This document shows, in pieces, positions 11,166 to 23,450 of a stretch of 64,000 nt of DNA. The first letter of the stretch is position 1; every line of letters begins with the position of its first letter. The position numbers were made by a program, and so were the translations under genes. The notes below the pieces were generated by a model. That model searched no databases and was not told where the DNA came from. It was given only the letters and a program-made list of their open reading frames with translations. Source of the DNA: Ligustrum vulgare (lineage: Eukaryota > Streptophyta > Magnoliopsida > Lamiales > Oleaceae); NCBI GenBank assembly GCA_963555705.1, contig OY743173.1:149001-213000 (forward strand), written 5' to 3'.

Positions 11166-11455
11166 GCTTTTTTTTCTTTTTTTTTTCGCGTCGTCCAGGG
11201 CGTTGCAACTCATGACCTACAGTCACCTGAACGTGGCCTGCAATGACCAAGTCATGACCTGCAATCACCTTAACATAGCATACGGTGACCAGAGCATTTT
11301 CCACATGCACATCACCACTGCTATTGTCATCAAATATATATATAATCAACATATACATAATAAAATTTAATAAAAAATAATTATACTTAAAAATTGTTAA
11401 TTTGTTATACAAATATGTAAATACAAGTTTGAATGAAAAAGATTTACATACACAC
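11166..11455. other. CACTA 3' non-coding region
   Basis: A T-run (11168-11185) and AT-rich sequence separate the subterminal repeats from the last coding remnant. No gene is visible. Confidence 0.5.
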
Positions 11456-13227
11456 ATCAACGAAGTGTTTTTCCCATAAGTTTTGAATTTCGACGATTTC
11501 CTCCATTGAGTAGTATTCTTTAAATGCCTACAATCAATTAAAATGAGTTATTAGTTATTTTTTAATAAAATATAAAGTCATAATTATAAATTCTCATTAT
11601 TCAATAACTTATATCTTTTGTAAAGAATCAAGTTAAAAATATTTTGTGACTATTTCATATATATTTCTCATTATGTAGTAGCCATATTCCGAACCTCCAA
11701 TATTATATAGTAGCCATATTCCTAACATTAGTAATCAAATTAAATAAAATACGGAAAAATTCAAACATATGTAATAAATTTTAAATCTGTATTTTCCATA
11801 CCTTTACATTTTGCCACGTTGTACTGCCTTTCGTCCTAAGGCCTCCGCATTCCCAATACATTTTGAGAGCCCTAAAGTTTCAATAAATTATATGAACAAG
11901 TTAAAAATATTAATAAAATCAAATTTCCTACAGAAATTTTGGCAGAGTTTCCCCTATAAATTGAACTTATCCAACCTGTAAATAGACCCTGCTTATTGAA
12001 AACTATCACAACTTCTCAACAATCACAACATAAATGCATCAACTTCACCATAACTCCACATACAATTAATTTCACCACAACTCCACAACTATTTCATGAA
12101 AATTATCCTAACTTATCCACTTATAAACAAAAAAGCACAACTAAAAGAAATAATTACTTACGTGTTCAATATCAAATATCTACATCACGCTTAAATGCTG
12201 CAGCTAAATCTAAGAAGTAAACCGTATTCTTCTGAGGAGAAATCATTAGCAACATCTAGTGATTCCTACGAATTATGAACGTGTAAGTACCACTTTAATC
12301 ATCATATGATTCAAATTAGGTAAGAGAGAGAGATAGAGAGAGAGAGAGAGAATATCAGTGGTCTTACTCCTGAAAATACGGTGCTAGAAAGTATTTCTTA
12401 GTTTGCATTTCCTTCATGGTGTCAGCTAGATAAGTTATATCACCATCTGCATTTGTTCTTACCCGAATCGACGCAATGTGTGACGGAGACATGAATCCAA
12501 TCGATTCAATAACGTATTCCTCACACAAACCATGAAGGTACCTAAAAATAAATAAACCAATAAACAGAAATAAAATAATAATTTAAATTAAAGTTATAAT
12601 TTGTGGTCAGAAGTCTTACATTGAAAATACTTGGAGGATAGATTTATCCAGCCATTGCATCGTAAGCAAATCTATGATGTCTCAGACAGTAACAAAAATA
12701 CCATCGTCGAACGTACAATTGAACACGGAGGCATCTACGGGCACTTGATAGAAGTCACTACCAAGAGGCAGTCGAAGGACCAGAGTGTGTAGCATTTTGC
12801 ATTTATCACCCAAACTTTGTAACTTCTCATCGTCAACAATCGCAGGTCGCTGGGTAGACTACAATTCGAAACTCTAAGGCCTTTTTTCCCTTCGTTAGAT
12901 TTTTTTACCTGTTTTGGTGCCTCTACTTGCAAAAGACAATTTTTACTATCATAACACGTATAATACAAATTTAGAAGAAATTAGTATTGAAAGAAACTTC
13001 TATATAACTAAACGTAATTACTTCTCCAAGAATCGCTAAGTTAGGCCATTGAAAGAAGCTTCCAATAGCTTCCCCACCATGTTGTGATGCTGAGATGGCA
13101 CTGGAAAAAAGAACCCTTCTACACCATCTGTAACATGGTCAACTAACACCTTCACATGATTGGCCCAGAGTGGTTGATGATGCACCACAGTCTTGGAACC
13201 GAATGGATAAACCATCCCACTCGCCAC
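11456..13227 (-). pseudogene. C-terminal half of the second CACTA gene: Ulp1-like cysteine protease remnant
   Basis: Scattered pieces match, in order, the C-terminal half of the large second gene of many plant CACTA elements: VYPFGSKTVVHHQPLWANHVKV at 13227-13036; then CEEYVIESIGFMSPSHIAS and YLADTMKEMQTKKYFLAPY at about 12545-12367; NTVYFLDLAAAFKRD near 12225-12170; RALKMYWECGG near 11860-11810; and EYYSMEEIVEIQNLWEKHF near 11515-11456. The block with the catalytic histidine (usually HW) is missing after LAPYFQE, where a GA-rich microsatellite (about 12325-12351) now follows. Assignment rests on recognising motif order, and exon boundaries are uncertain. Confidence 0.6.
12319..12351. repeat. 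GA-rich microsatellite
   Basis: The tract is (GA)n interrupted by one GATA. It sits where the protease homology breaks off. Confidence 0.85.
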
Positions 13228-13250
13228 TATTTGTTTCTCACCATCAAGAC

Positions 13251-14774
13251 TTACGACGAGACGACAAGGAAGCGGCTTCTATTTTTCAACATATATGATT
13301 GAACATATATGTTAGCCCTTTCCAATTGAAATAAAATAATCAATAGAAAAAAACTAAACAATTTAACGTTAAATACCTGAAGTCCATCAAATGGATCTAG
13401 ATTCACTGAGTGGCAACTGCTTCGAGTTGGTGGTCGGGGTTGTGGAGTTATGTCCATCTCGGCATCAACATTTACGCCCAAGCACTGGAGGATAGAATCG
13501 TATTTATTTTGCATACTTTGGTATGCACTCTGCATACTATCAAATTTACTCTGCATCTCCAACATGGTCTGATGCCTGACCTGCTCGGCAATACTATCCT
13601 CCATATCCGTCCTGATCATCTCCTAATATCGTCTACTGACACGACCCCAAACGATTGTCTAATGTAATCATCGGGCTTTCCGTAAACATCCCTCGTGGTG
13701 ACATAGACGCCATAACCCCTAACCCTACCAGGATGATCTTCCTTCCCAAGGGCATCACTTAAGACATCATGATGTCTACTAGGCACAAATGTCCCCTGCG
13801 TGGCCTGCTCAGCTTTTTCAACCTATTCCAAAAGAACACAGTACTAAATATATGTACTCAAGTAAATTTTAATTGAAAATATGAAATACTTCCAATTTTT
13901 TCAAGCACACCTTTCGTTTTCTCATTGGGGATGTAATAAGTTCCATCTTCTTTCTTTTTTGATCTAGCTTGAACCCAATCTAAGCTGCAATCTTTGCTCA
14001 CAATTGAAGAGCTGATCATGTCACATGAAGAGCTAGAAGATAGTGGGTCACTTACTAGCTACTGTGGCTTCATCCCCGCATAACCAGCTAAGCCCAAATA
14101 ATGTGGATGCTAATTTCGCAATTGACTTTCCCTGGCCTTATTACTTATTGCCTAAAAAAATCACATTTTTACATGTTTTTAGTTTTCAACTCAATAAATC
14201 ACATTCTGACATTTAAATATACCTTAAATTTCTGTCTGGCGTTGTTTCTTGAATGACTCTCACTGCTCTTCAGTAATGAAATCATAAAGCTGCGTAGGAG
14301 ATTTATATTTCCGGTGTTCATGTGTAATGAAATCATGAACCAACCGCATTTTGAAATCTTTCCACCGCATCCCCGCAACTCTCAAAATAGCTCGTTCCGA
14401 ACTTTCGTCGGGGATGTTGAACTCCTTCTGTACGACAAGGATAGTATGTGATGTTATTAAAAAAATTACGATCACTTATCAATTCACTATGCATGAAGCG
14501 ATATTACCTTTATTTCTTCCTGCATCATGTCCTTCAGGCTTTGATCAACTTTGTGTCAATCACTAATGTTTATGTCAACGTGAATGCGTACTAAAGACCC
14601 TACAAATGCTTTGAAATTCTTCTTGTCTAGTCCGATCGGCCTACGAAGCTTATCGAACTCGATGTTCTTCGATTCCTGAGCCGCTTTCTTCATTTTCTTG
14701 CACATAGTTGGCCCTCTTGTCCTTTCTGTTTGGGTACAATGATGATTATCTGAAGAGCTTAAAGACTCGGCCAT
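13251..14774 (-). pseudogene. N-terminal half of the second CACTA gene (Transposase_24-like)
   Basis: The likely start is the ATG at 14774 (MAESLSSSDNHHCTQTER). It leads to FDKLRRPIGLDKKNFKAFVG and VRIHVDIN, the conserved opening of this gene in plant CACTA elements. After an intron or gap, KEFNIPDESSERAILRVAGM and RWKDFKMRLVHDFITHEH (14475-14260) continue the plant-transposase homology. At 13619-13430 there is a Met/Gln-rich helix (MLEMQSKFDSMQSAYQSMQNK) resembling a dimerising coil. Introns are plausible but stops between blocks suggest decay. TNPA-like proteins bind subterminal repeats. Confidence 0.68.
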
Positions 14775-15088
14775 TATATTGAGAAAATTATACACGTACC
14801 TACATATATAACAACACAGAAATATATATATCAAATCAGTGTTATCAAAATCACAAATGAATATTAACAATGAATAGAGCATAGATAAAGAATACTAGAA
14901 AGTTATAAGCAAGAATATGTAAATGAACTCACACAATTAATAATCACGAACGACGGTCAATCCATAATCCTTCTTCATGATCACAACGTATGTAATTTGA
15001 TTCAATGTTATCTTCTCCTAAAGTTTCACTCCCTTGTATATCACTAAAAATGGAGGGGTTTCATCAAAGTGGTCATAATTTTCTTCAT

Positions 15089-18003
15089 CTACCACATCAC
15101 TAATGCAAACAATGCATCTCTTGTCTTGAAAGACGACTGGCCACTAGTATCGACAGGATTAAGAACATAAAATACATGTTTCGCTTGTGATACAAGTATG
15201 ATTGGCTCATTAAGATAATCCATTCGTCCAAAATCCACCAAAGTGAAACCTAATTCATCCACCCGAACAACCCGTTGGTTATCAACCCATTTACATTTGA
15301 AGAGAGGAAATTTGAACTCCCTATAATCAAGTTTCCAAATATCTTCAATTGCACCATAATAGGACATCGAGGCATCTATTAGGATAATATCTTTAGCACT
15401 GGAAAAATCTCTTGATAGTGCTACTTGTGTCACTCCACTGTTTTGCACAGCACTATTATCATCTTGACGTTTAGTGTAAAATGTATATCCATTAATGTCA
15501 TATGCTTCATACGATTATGTTGATTAGTTACCCACCTCTCAACTTTTGAAGGAATCTGCTGCCTTAAGATGGACATGTGCTCGTCCAAATATGGATGAAC
15601 TTCAGTAAGATATTGTAATACAAGGAGGTTGCTTTATCTCGCAATTCAACATTGGGGACGATTGATTTACATCCAATCGTACATTTACCTTCGAGTCTTC
15701 CCTCATGACGAGATTTAGGAACACCAATAGTCTCAATGTCATCTAGGTAATCACTACAAAATTCAATAGCCTCCTCAGCAGCATAACCTTCAATGATACT
15801 GCCTTCAGGTCGAAATCGATTTCTCACATATCCTTTCAATATACCCATGTATCTCTCAAATGGATACATGTACCTCAAGAACACCGGACCACAGATCTTA
15901 ATTTCTTTCACTGAGTGAACAAGTAAGTGCACCACAACGTCAAAAAATGGAGGAAAAAACATTTCAAATTGACATAGAATGATAAAAATATCAGCCTTCA
16001 AATCATCCTATGCCTCCGGGTCAATAACTTTATTGCAAATTGCGTTGAAGAAAAAAAAAGTTTTATAATGACTTGTCTAACATGTTTTGAGAGTATGCCT
16101 CGAATTGAAACTAGTAACAAGTGTTGCATTAAGACATGACAATCATGAGATTTCATACCAACCAATTTCAAGTCCTTCATCGACACAAGACTTTTGATGT
16201 TTAATGAGTATCCAGATGGAACCTTAATAGCATTCAAGCACTCACAAAAATTTGTTTTGCTCTTTTCTAGACAAAATATAACAAGCTGGGGGTAAATAGG
16301 TACGCTTTTCCAACTCTTACGGTGCTAATTGATCCCGTATCCCCATTTCCACCATGTCCTTTCTGACCTTGATACCATCTTTTGTCTTTCCTTGAATATT
16401 CAATAATGTCCCAATTATGCTATCACAAACATTTTTCTCCACATGCATTACATCAAAACAATGCTTTATCGATAAATGTTACCAATAGGGTAGATCCCAG
16501 AATATGGACCTCTTCTTTCAAAGACTCTTCTAAGGAGGCTTAAAAGGTTTTTCAAAAAAAACATCAATATTTTTAACTCGTTCAAATATCTCACCCCCTG
16601 TTAACGAAAAACTAGCTGCTCGAGTCTCGATTTTTCATTGAAGACCTTTTTCTTCTTTCGATAAGGGTGGTCAGCAGGGAGAAATCTTCTATGACACATA
16701 AAAACATTTTTCTTACAGTTTTTCAACCAAATATCAATTGTGTCTTCTTCATATACGAGACATGCTTTAGGTTCTTTGTTAGTATAACCCGACAAGTTAC
16801 CATAAGCTGGAAAATCATTTACAGTGTAATACATCATAGCACATAAGGTGAAATTCATCTGGCTATGTGCATCAAACACCGACACACCTTCATCTCACAA
16901 CAGTCTTAAATCTTCAATTAGTGGGGCTAGGTAAACATCTATATCATTCTCCGGTTGTTTAGGTCCTGATATTAACAAAGACAACAATGTCGACTACTCA
17001 TGTTATCCTGCGGGTTCATCCCATCTGTACATAGTCCCAGCCTAAGATTTTTATCTTCGCCCCCAAATTTAGGAAACAGCCTAATAATGTTCCTCCATTG
17101 AGGAGAATCGGCCACGTGTCTTAGTTTTCCATCTTCTTTTCTCCCATCAGCATGCCACCGCATGTTCTTTGCATCCTTTGCATTGGCAAACAAACGTTTA
17201 AATCTTAGTATTATGGGTAGGTACCATAACACCTTTGCCTGAGGGCTTTTCTTGTCACCACAATTATCGTTCACGTTCTTTCGCTTATACCGTGATGCCC
17301 CACACTTTGGACACAAACACAAGTCCTTGTACTCATTTTGATATAGTATACAATCATTTGGACATGCATGTATCCTCTCGATCTCCATACCCATCGGGCA
17401 TAACAATTTCTTTGCCTCGTAGATTGAACTAGGAAGATCGTTATCCTCCAGAAGCATCTCTCGTAAAAGTTCCAATAATGCTGTGAAACTCTTATCACTC
17501 CACCTATTGTTTGCTTTTCAAGTTGTACAATTTCAGTACAGCACACAATTTTGTGAATTTATTACAACCAGAAAACAAAGGCTTCTCAGAATCGTTGAAC
17601 AAGCTATATAATATATGAGGCTTTTCAATGAATTCCCCTTGTATATCACGCATCATTTCGTCTATCATATCATTCTCATCATTTTCCACATCATTCTCAC
17701 CAATATTGCTCAAATTATTCTCCTGTTGATCACCAACATCGTCACCAGTGCTCGTCAAGGGAAGCATACTTTCACCATGTCATATCCATCATGTATAACC
17801 TTCTTTAAACCCACAACGAATCAAATGGATCTTCACTTGCTCAAAACTATGAAACTTTCTCAGATTCTTACAATCATAACAAGGCACAAAATCATTGCTT
17901 CACCTTTCTTTCTCTTGTATTCGTCCGCACATTTCATAAACTCTTCAACGCCTTTTACATATTCATGTATATTACGTTAGCAATACATCCAACCTCGGTC
18001 CAT
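15089..18003 (-). pseudogene. TNP2-type CACTA transposase (TNPD-like), with several stops
   Basis: The likely start is the ATG at 18003 (MDRGWMY, the transposase-associated domain), with an in-frame stop almost at once. Next come LFNDSEKPLFSGCNKFTKL (17767-17504) and the transposase block IYEAKKLLCPMGMEIERIHA, CPNDCILYQNEYKDL, CPKCGASRYKRKN and RLGLCTDGMNP (17475-16972). Then FDAHSQMNFTLCAMM and GYTNKEPKACLVYEED (16885-16601), GMKSHDCHVLMQHLLLVSIRG (16237-15998), a DUF4218-like part RYMYPFERYMGILKGYVRN (15564-16001) and a DUF4216-like tail at 15448-15089 (KLDYREFKFPLFKCKW). Breaks between pieces show it is dead. In intact elements this protein cuts the transposon ends. Confidence 0.9.
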
Positions 18004-18949
18004 ATCTAATGACCTATATGTGAAGATATAATTAAAAAAATTATTAGTTTTGAGTTAATATTTTTCAGGATACAACCTTAAACCAACTATATATTAATAA
18101 TTGAAATCAAATACGATAATTTATTAGGTTGGAAACTTCATAATTTTATTAGGATGATTATATTATATGTAGTTATTTATTTAGTATGGTCAATTCAGTA
18201 CTAGTGAAAATCACTTTAAATTATAATTTTCATTTTTTATTTAAAAAATCCTACAAAAATTTCGACAGAACCTCCCCTATATATTGGACTTAGCCAATCT
18301 GTAGGAGGAATCAAAATTTCACAATAAAACCAAAATGTTCAACCTCAAAATATTCAAAACTCAAACACAACTCCAATCAAACTTCAACATCATCAACTAC
18401 TCCAAAATTAATCCAAAATTCATTCCCTATTCCTAAAAAGTCAAGCTAAGATTTCATAATTTAATTTTATAATTTCAATAGAACTCCAATAATTCAAATA
18501 TTACAATATATCCATCAACTAACTCAAAATTAGCAATATAAAATTAACATCCAAACTAAACTAATAAAAAAGTCATTTAAACCAATTAGCATATAAATTC
18601 ATGAATTCAATCAAAAACTAACAAATTAAATCAATTAACTATTTGAAATATCAATTATATATATATATGTGTGTGTGTGTGTGTTTTGTTAACATGTAAT
18701 TAACAACACACACACACACATAGAGGAGGTGGGTCTTACAAGGTGGGAGGAAGGCACGGTGAAGGAGTGGTGGAGGCGCGGTGGTGGCGGGGGGAATGTG
18801 ATGGTGGTAATGCCGGAAAAATGGTGGTGGTTGCAAGATGGTGGCGTCGTGCATGCGGTTGATCTCAGGTAGGGAGAGAGAGGTTCAAAATTGGAGTAGT
18901 GAAGATGAAGAAAATAAGAAAAGAAGTGAAATGGCGGGTAAAAAGTAAG
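18004..18949. other. CACTA promoter-side non-coding region
   Basis: This AT-rich stretch lies upstream of the transposase start. It holds a (TA)n(TG)n tract (18657-18684) and an (AC)n tract (18706-18720) that can pair with each other. A GGT/GGC-rich segment follows at 18725-18855. No gene is credible. Confidence 0.6.
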
Positions 18950-19172
18950 GTTTTAGGCATCATTTCTTGAAGAACCGACGCGCAAAGTAGGCACGAACCG
19001 GCTTTGGGCATCCATTCACTACCGTTCAACCTCTCCCATCAGTTTCTTTTACACAACCGACGTGTAAATAGTAAATATATTTACATAAATGCTACCGCCC
19101 TTTTATACGCATCGATTTTACTAAAAAGCGATGTGTATTCCCCCTTTTTTTGGGACAGTTTTGTACTAGTGG
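18950..19172. repeat. Right subterminal and terminal repeats of the CACTA element
   Basis: Copies of a motif like ACCGACGCGCAAAG, ACCGACGTGTAAA and GCATCGATTTTAC precede the terminal TGTACTAGTG. They are related to, but not the same as, the left-end repeats. Confidence 0.75.
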
Positions 19173-19866
19173 TTTTATTATGTTTTTTTCAATTGAGTTG
19201 AAAGAATTATATATAATATAAGTTGAATTTAGCCTAAAATGTAGGATGGCATTTTGGCAAAAGATTCAAATTATAATTCCTGATTTCGTTAAATTATATT
19301 GTAATTATGTTAAATTAAATTTATCTATACTTCTTGAAAGTTTTAGGTTATCCCAAATAGTTTGACCTTACGTGCGGAATAGTCGCTATTAAAACGAACA
19401 AATAAATTTTAATAGTTTCTAGATGGTTATTCAAACAAGTTCATTTATCCTAAGTTGGATATCCAAAATTGCAATAATGAAAAACAATAACAATCGTCGC
19501 AACAATATTATGACAGAGAAACCCAACATGAGAAAAACTCCGGGACCAAACCAATTACCTTCACTGTAAGTAATTTCAGTTATAGTTAGATTTATCTAGC
19601 TTCCTTTGCTAGACAACGCAAATCTACCCCTGTTGACCCAAGATACAGCTACCTTCAGTAGCTTCCAGATCTTGATGCTTTTTCCAAGTGGATACCCCAG
19701 TTCCCCTTTGTGTATTGACGAAAAAAGCCATTTTTTGATGAAAAATCCCGGTAAAATGAACTATGATCGTTCAGATCTGACCCTAGGGTTAACCTTCGGT
19801 TAACTGATTTTCATCCTGGACTTCGACCTTGGGTCATCATTCATAAAAAGGAGAGTATGGTACAAT
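19173..19866. other. Unclassified sequence between CACTA and the Athila-like LTR
   Basis: No gene or clear terminal structure is visible. Its right border is where the Athila-like 5' LTR starts abruptly, so a deletion or recombination junction lies at 19866/19867. A phrase with an aaacccaacatgag/aaaactccgggacc flavour occurs in many plant repeats, but I cannot assign it. Confidence 0.4.
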
Positions 19867-20507
19867 GTTTGATTTGGCCAATTGGATTATTGATCTTTGG
19901 ATTCATGAATATGCTATGTTTAGATTCTTGATCCGTAATTGTCATTGAATCTTTACTGTAGTAGCAAATAAATCTCGTGCAGGTTTAGTAATAATTCAAC
20001 TTGGATTGATTAATTCGAGCTTGTGAAATTAACGATCTAATTCAATCTATTCTTCTAGATTTTCATACTAGTCGTGCATTAAATCCTAAGAGCTTGTTTA
20101 GGATTGTCCGTGGCTAGAATTGGTTCGAAGATCTTGTTTTGAATCAATACACATAAGGAAGAATTTAGATAATAAGAGCTTGTTGATTATTTATGATTGA
20201 TAATTGAATTAGGGATAGAAACACGTTACAAGGAAGTGTATAACATTAATTAAGGGCTCAACCGAACCCGAGAACAAGATTTCTTTTCATATTATTTCTC
20301 TAGTCATATTTAATTATTTTTTTTATGCATATTTTTCATTCAAGCAATTTCAAACAACAAACCCCCCGTTCCATTCTAATTGATCAAACAACTAAAATTA
20401 GTTTCCCTTCCTCGTGGGATCGACCCTTATTCTCGCTACTACATTATTAATTAATATTTAGCGAGTAAGGAATTATTTATTATTTTGGTGCATTGCGACA
20501 CACATCA
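19867..20507 (+). mobile_element. Athila-like 5' LTR, truncated to its last 641 bp
   Basis: This matches 42943-43584 of the 3' LTR closely along its whole length, ending ACACATCA just before the primer-binding site. The first ~990 bp of the LTR are absent, including the segment that in the 3' LTR holds palindromic motifs. Confidence 0.92.
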
Positions 20508-20513
20508 AATTTT

Positions 20514-20531
20514 TGGCGCCGTTTTCGGGGA
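20514..20531 (+). promoter_or_regulatory. Primer-binding site of the Athila-like element
   Basis: TGGCGCCGTTTTCGGGGA begins seven bases after the LTR end. It closely resembles the site pairing with the 3' end of tRNA-Asp used by Athila-type elements. Confidence 0.8.
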
Positions 20532-21759
20532 ACGGTCAACCAATTTAGTTGTTTAGTTAATTAGAATTTTATTTTTTTCTGCATTTTATTTTATTAATTT
20601 TATTTTCACTTTATTTCTATAATTTTTCAAAAAAAAAAAATTCTTGCCTGTCTACTTCATTGCTTATATGCGTAAAACTCGATCAACTAATTTTGAATTT
20701 TTTTTATTTTGACCCAGAAATTGAGAGAACTTTTCAACAGTAAAGAAGAGCTGCACAAAAAATGGTAGTAGCTAACAATAATCTGACTCTCAAGCAACTA
20801 GCTACCCCGGATGTTGCTCAACAACCGCTATGCATCACTTTTCCGGCAGTGGAAGAAGGCAGAACTTTTGAGCTAAAATCCGGACTGATCCATCTTCTGC
20901 CAACTTTCAGAGGACATCCCGGTGAGGACCCATACAGACATCTGAAGGAGTTCCATGTCATTTGTGATAGCATGAGACCCATGGGTATTACTGAGGAACA
21001 AATCAAGATGAGGGCATTTCCATTCTCGTTGAAGGATGCTGCTACTGACTGGTTATACTGTAAACCATCTAGATCAGTCACCACCTAGAACGACATGAAG
21101 AGGCTATTCCTAGAAAAGTACCTTCCTGGATCGAGAGCTGGAACGATCAGAAAGGAAATATGTGGGGTGCGCCAAAACAATGGTGAATCATTATATGAGT
21201 ATTGGGAGAGCTTCTGTAGCGCCCCGAGTTCCGTATACCCGATTCACTACGTCATTTTCTGTCTAAATTTTTCGAATAATATTTTTGCGGAAGAAATAAT
21301 TGAAATTCATTTTTGGCAACATTAAATAAACTGTAATGGCCGCTAAAATTGAAAACATTTATGAAACCATTTGAAATAGTAAATCGAACCATTAATATTG
21401 TAAAGAAATTGCCAATATCATAATTTCTCAAATAAATGAACTTCTCTAAATTATTCGATTGTTTGGAAAATACGGAAATCATTAACGTCAAACTTTCAAC
21501 CGTTCAACGATTATTGCCACCATCATTCATCGCTCGCCACCGTCTCCGAAATCTGCAAAACTGTTAAAAAGTAGGGTGAGTATTTCATGGGGGAAATACT
21601 CAGTAGACTCATCGCAAATTAATTTAATTTATAAGATGATTAAACACATAAATCCCGGCTCTTTATAAAACGGGCATTGATAGAGCTTCTTTATAAAACT
21701 GCTCTTGATAAAACTCATATTGTGCATTACAGCACGAGACATATTGTGAAAATAATAGG

Positions 21760-21941
21760 CTCTTTGAAAACATCTCTTTGAAAATAGCTCTTTGAAAACA
21801 GCTCTTTGAAAATATCTCTTTGAAAACAGCTCTTTGAAAATATCTCTTTGAAAACAGCTCTTTGAAAACATCTCTTTGAAAACAGCTCTTTGAAAACATC
21901 TCTTTGAAAACAGCTCTTTGAAAACATCTCTTTGAAAACCA
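21760..21941. repeat. 14-bp minisatellite, 13 units, in LARD LTR 1
   Basis: The unit is CTCTTTGAAAACAT or ...CAG, with 13 exact 14-bp spacings. The same arrays lie at 28117-28298 and 34475-34656. The LARD at 56655 has only three units (57203-57244 and 63196-63237), and the solo LTR at 45208 also has three (47653-47692, reversed). Confidence 0.95.
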
Positions 21942-21996
21942 TATACTTATAAAAACATTTTAATTATGTCAAGCATAATTTCTTTTTGAAAGCATA

Positions 21997-22410
21997 ACAT
22001 AAGATAGGATTTAAATCCTCATAAACATACAAGAACTTTACCGAACTTAGGTGGCAAGAATTCTTATCATAATAACAGTAAAATCACAGTAAGTTTTCAT
22101 CATAACATAGGATAAAATCGAAATCCTCATAAACATAAGAATTTTACCGAACTTAGGTGGTAAGAATTCTTATGTAGTAAGTATACCAAGCATAATTTTC
22201 TGAAATTCATAGGGATCAATTGCATCATAACATAAGATAGGATCGAAATCCTCATAAACATATGCGACAGGAATTTTACCGAACTTAGGTGGTAAATCCT
22301 CATAAACATATGGAAAGATAGGAATTTTACCGAACTTCGTGGCAAATCCTCATAAACATAGGAGACACAAGAATGTTACCGAACTTAGGTGGCAAGAATT
22401 CTTATGTGTA
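21997..22410. repeat. Dispersed repeat block in the LARD LTR
   Basis: About six copies of a module with ATCCTCATAAACATA, a short spacer, GAATTTTACCGAACTTAGG and TGGCAAGAATTCTTAT occur at irregular spacing. The last part contains the palindrome AAGAATTCTT. Equivalent blocks lie in every LARD LTR of the window. Confidence 0.85.
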
Positions 22411-22852
22411 GCGCTACTAAAACTCCGGTCCCCTTAACATATCATAACTTATCATATGGGACCCAAAACAATCTTGGTAGATTGATTTCATAGCAATGAT
22501 CCAAAAAAAAACATTTTCGTGAAGCATAGGGTATACTTACTTTTCGTAAAAACATAAAGTATATTTTCTTTTCATAAAAACATACTTACTTTTCATAACA
22601 ACATAAGGTATATTTACCTTTCATAAAAACATACTTGTTTTTCTTAAAAATTGACTTTCACAAGTCACATGACATTCATATGAAATCATAATTTAAATCA
22701 ATTAATAAGTGCGAGTCTACCTCAAATCCAACGAGTGCAAAGTTGAGCGGGAATGACTTCAATTTCTTTAAATTCTCCGTACGCTTCGTCTTTAGCCAAT
22801 AAGTCACTTTAGTCTATCGAATATATAGTTCAAAATGATAAATTATAATTTG

Positions 22853-23120
22853 AGGACTAAAATTGATGTTTTGAAAGTTGAGGGACTAAAATGAATACTT
22901 TTGAAAGTTCAGGGACTAAAATAGATACTTTGAAAGTTGAGGGATTAAATTGAATACTTTTGATAGTTGAGGGACTCAAATGAATACTTTTGAAACTTGA
23001 GCTTAAAATCAAATAAAGTAAATTAGCAGGGACTGAAATGATAAGTTTAAAAGCTGAAAGGACTGAAATAAAACCTTTTTAAAACATAGGGACTGAATTG
23101 AAAGGCTTTAAAACTTCAGG
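22853..23120. repeat. ~30-bp tandem array in the LARD LTR
   Basis: Eight or so degenerate units of GAGGGACTAAAATGAATACT + TTTGAAAGTT occur in a row. The same array occurs in LTRs 2 and 3, at 58055-58310, and reversed at 46440-46735. Confidence 0.88.
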
Positions 23121-23159
23121 GACTGACGCGCAAATTTTGAAAGTTATTAAAATATATTA

Positions 23160-23450
23160 TATTAAAACCTTTACTCTCTCTCTCATTCGTATCCATACTC
23201 TCTCTCTCTCTACCCGTTTCTCTCAAAACGCGATCGAAGAAGACGAAGGCTGCGACGGCGAAAACACCGGCGAAAGGCAGGCGTAGGTTACGGTGAGCGA
23301 CGGCAAGGATGGGGGTTCCAATTTTTGAGAGGTTTGGTACGAGTTTAGGTGCGAAAACCGTGTGAAACCGAAGCTAGGGTTCGCGGTTTAGGTCGTGATT
23401 TTCCGGCGAAGAGGTGGTCTGAGGTGAGGTAAGTAACTGGGCTTCATCTA
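23160..23450 (+). other. Gene-5'-end-like segment inside the LARD LTR (antisense to the element)
   Basis: On the plus strand a (CT)n tract (about 23174-23218) is followed by a GC-rich segment, a GCTAGGGTTCG box like those in plant 5' untranslated regions, and GAGGTAAGTAACTGGG, which has the form of a splice donor. The counterpart at 58360-58620 has different GC-rich sequence with a short frame beginning ATGGCGACGGCG, then the same GCTAGGGTTCG box and AAGGTGAGTAACTGGG. It may be a captured plant gene start or a bidirectional regulatory part of the LTR; no protein is identified. Confidence 0.45.

Larger units (their letters stand above)
10887..19172 (-). mobile_element. CACTA (En/Spm-like) DNA transposon, 8286 bp, ends intact
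   Basis: It begins CACTAGTACA at 10887 and ends TGTACTAGTG at 19172, a perfect 10-bp terminal inverted repeat. The flanking 3-bp duplication GTT is present on both sides (10884-10886 and 19173-19175), as CACTA transposases make. Two genes on the minus strand, a TNP2-type transposase and a second gene with a Transposase_24-like start and Ulp1-like end, are both interrupted by stops. It could be mobilised only if transposase came from another copy. Confidence 0.95.

Noticed and set aside
18651..18854. His/Pro-rich frame upstream of the CACTA transposase
   Set aside because: It is made by GGT-rich and TG/AC microsatellite sequence.
21760..21941. Possible CRISPR-like array
   Set aside because: Repeats are contiguous 14-bp units with no spacers, and the DNA is clearly plant nuclear.
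21629..21942. Open frames with repeated FSKSCFQRDVFKEL-like peptide (also at 27986-28299 and 34344-34657)
   Set aside because: They are three frames read across a 14-bp minisatellite inside an LTR. A repeat length not divisible by three gives open frames in all phases, and there is no start context or family.
22127..22345. Short frames with HMFMRIYHLSSVKFL repeats (also in the other LARD copies)
   Set aside because: They are translations of the GAATTTTACCGAACTTAGG repeat block in the LTR, with no coding signature.
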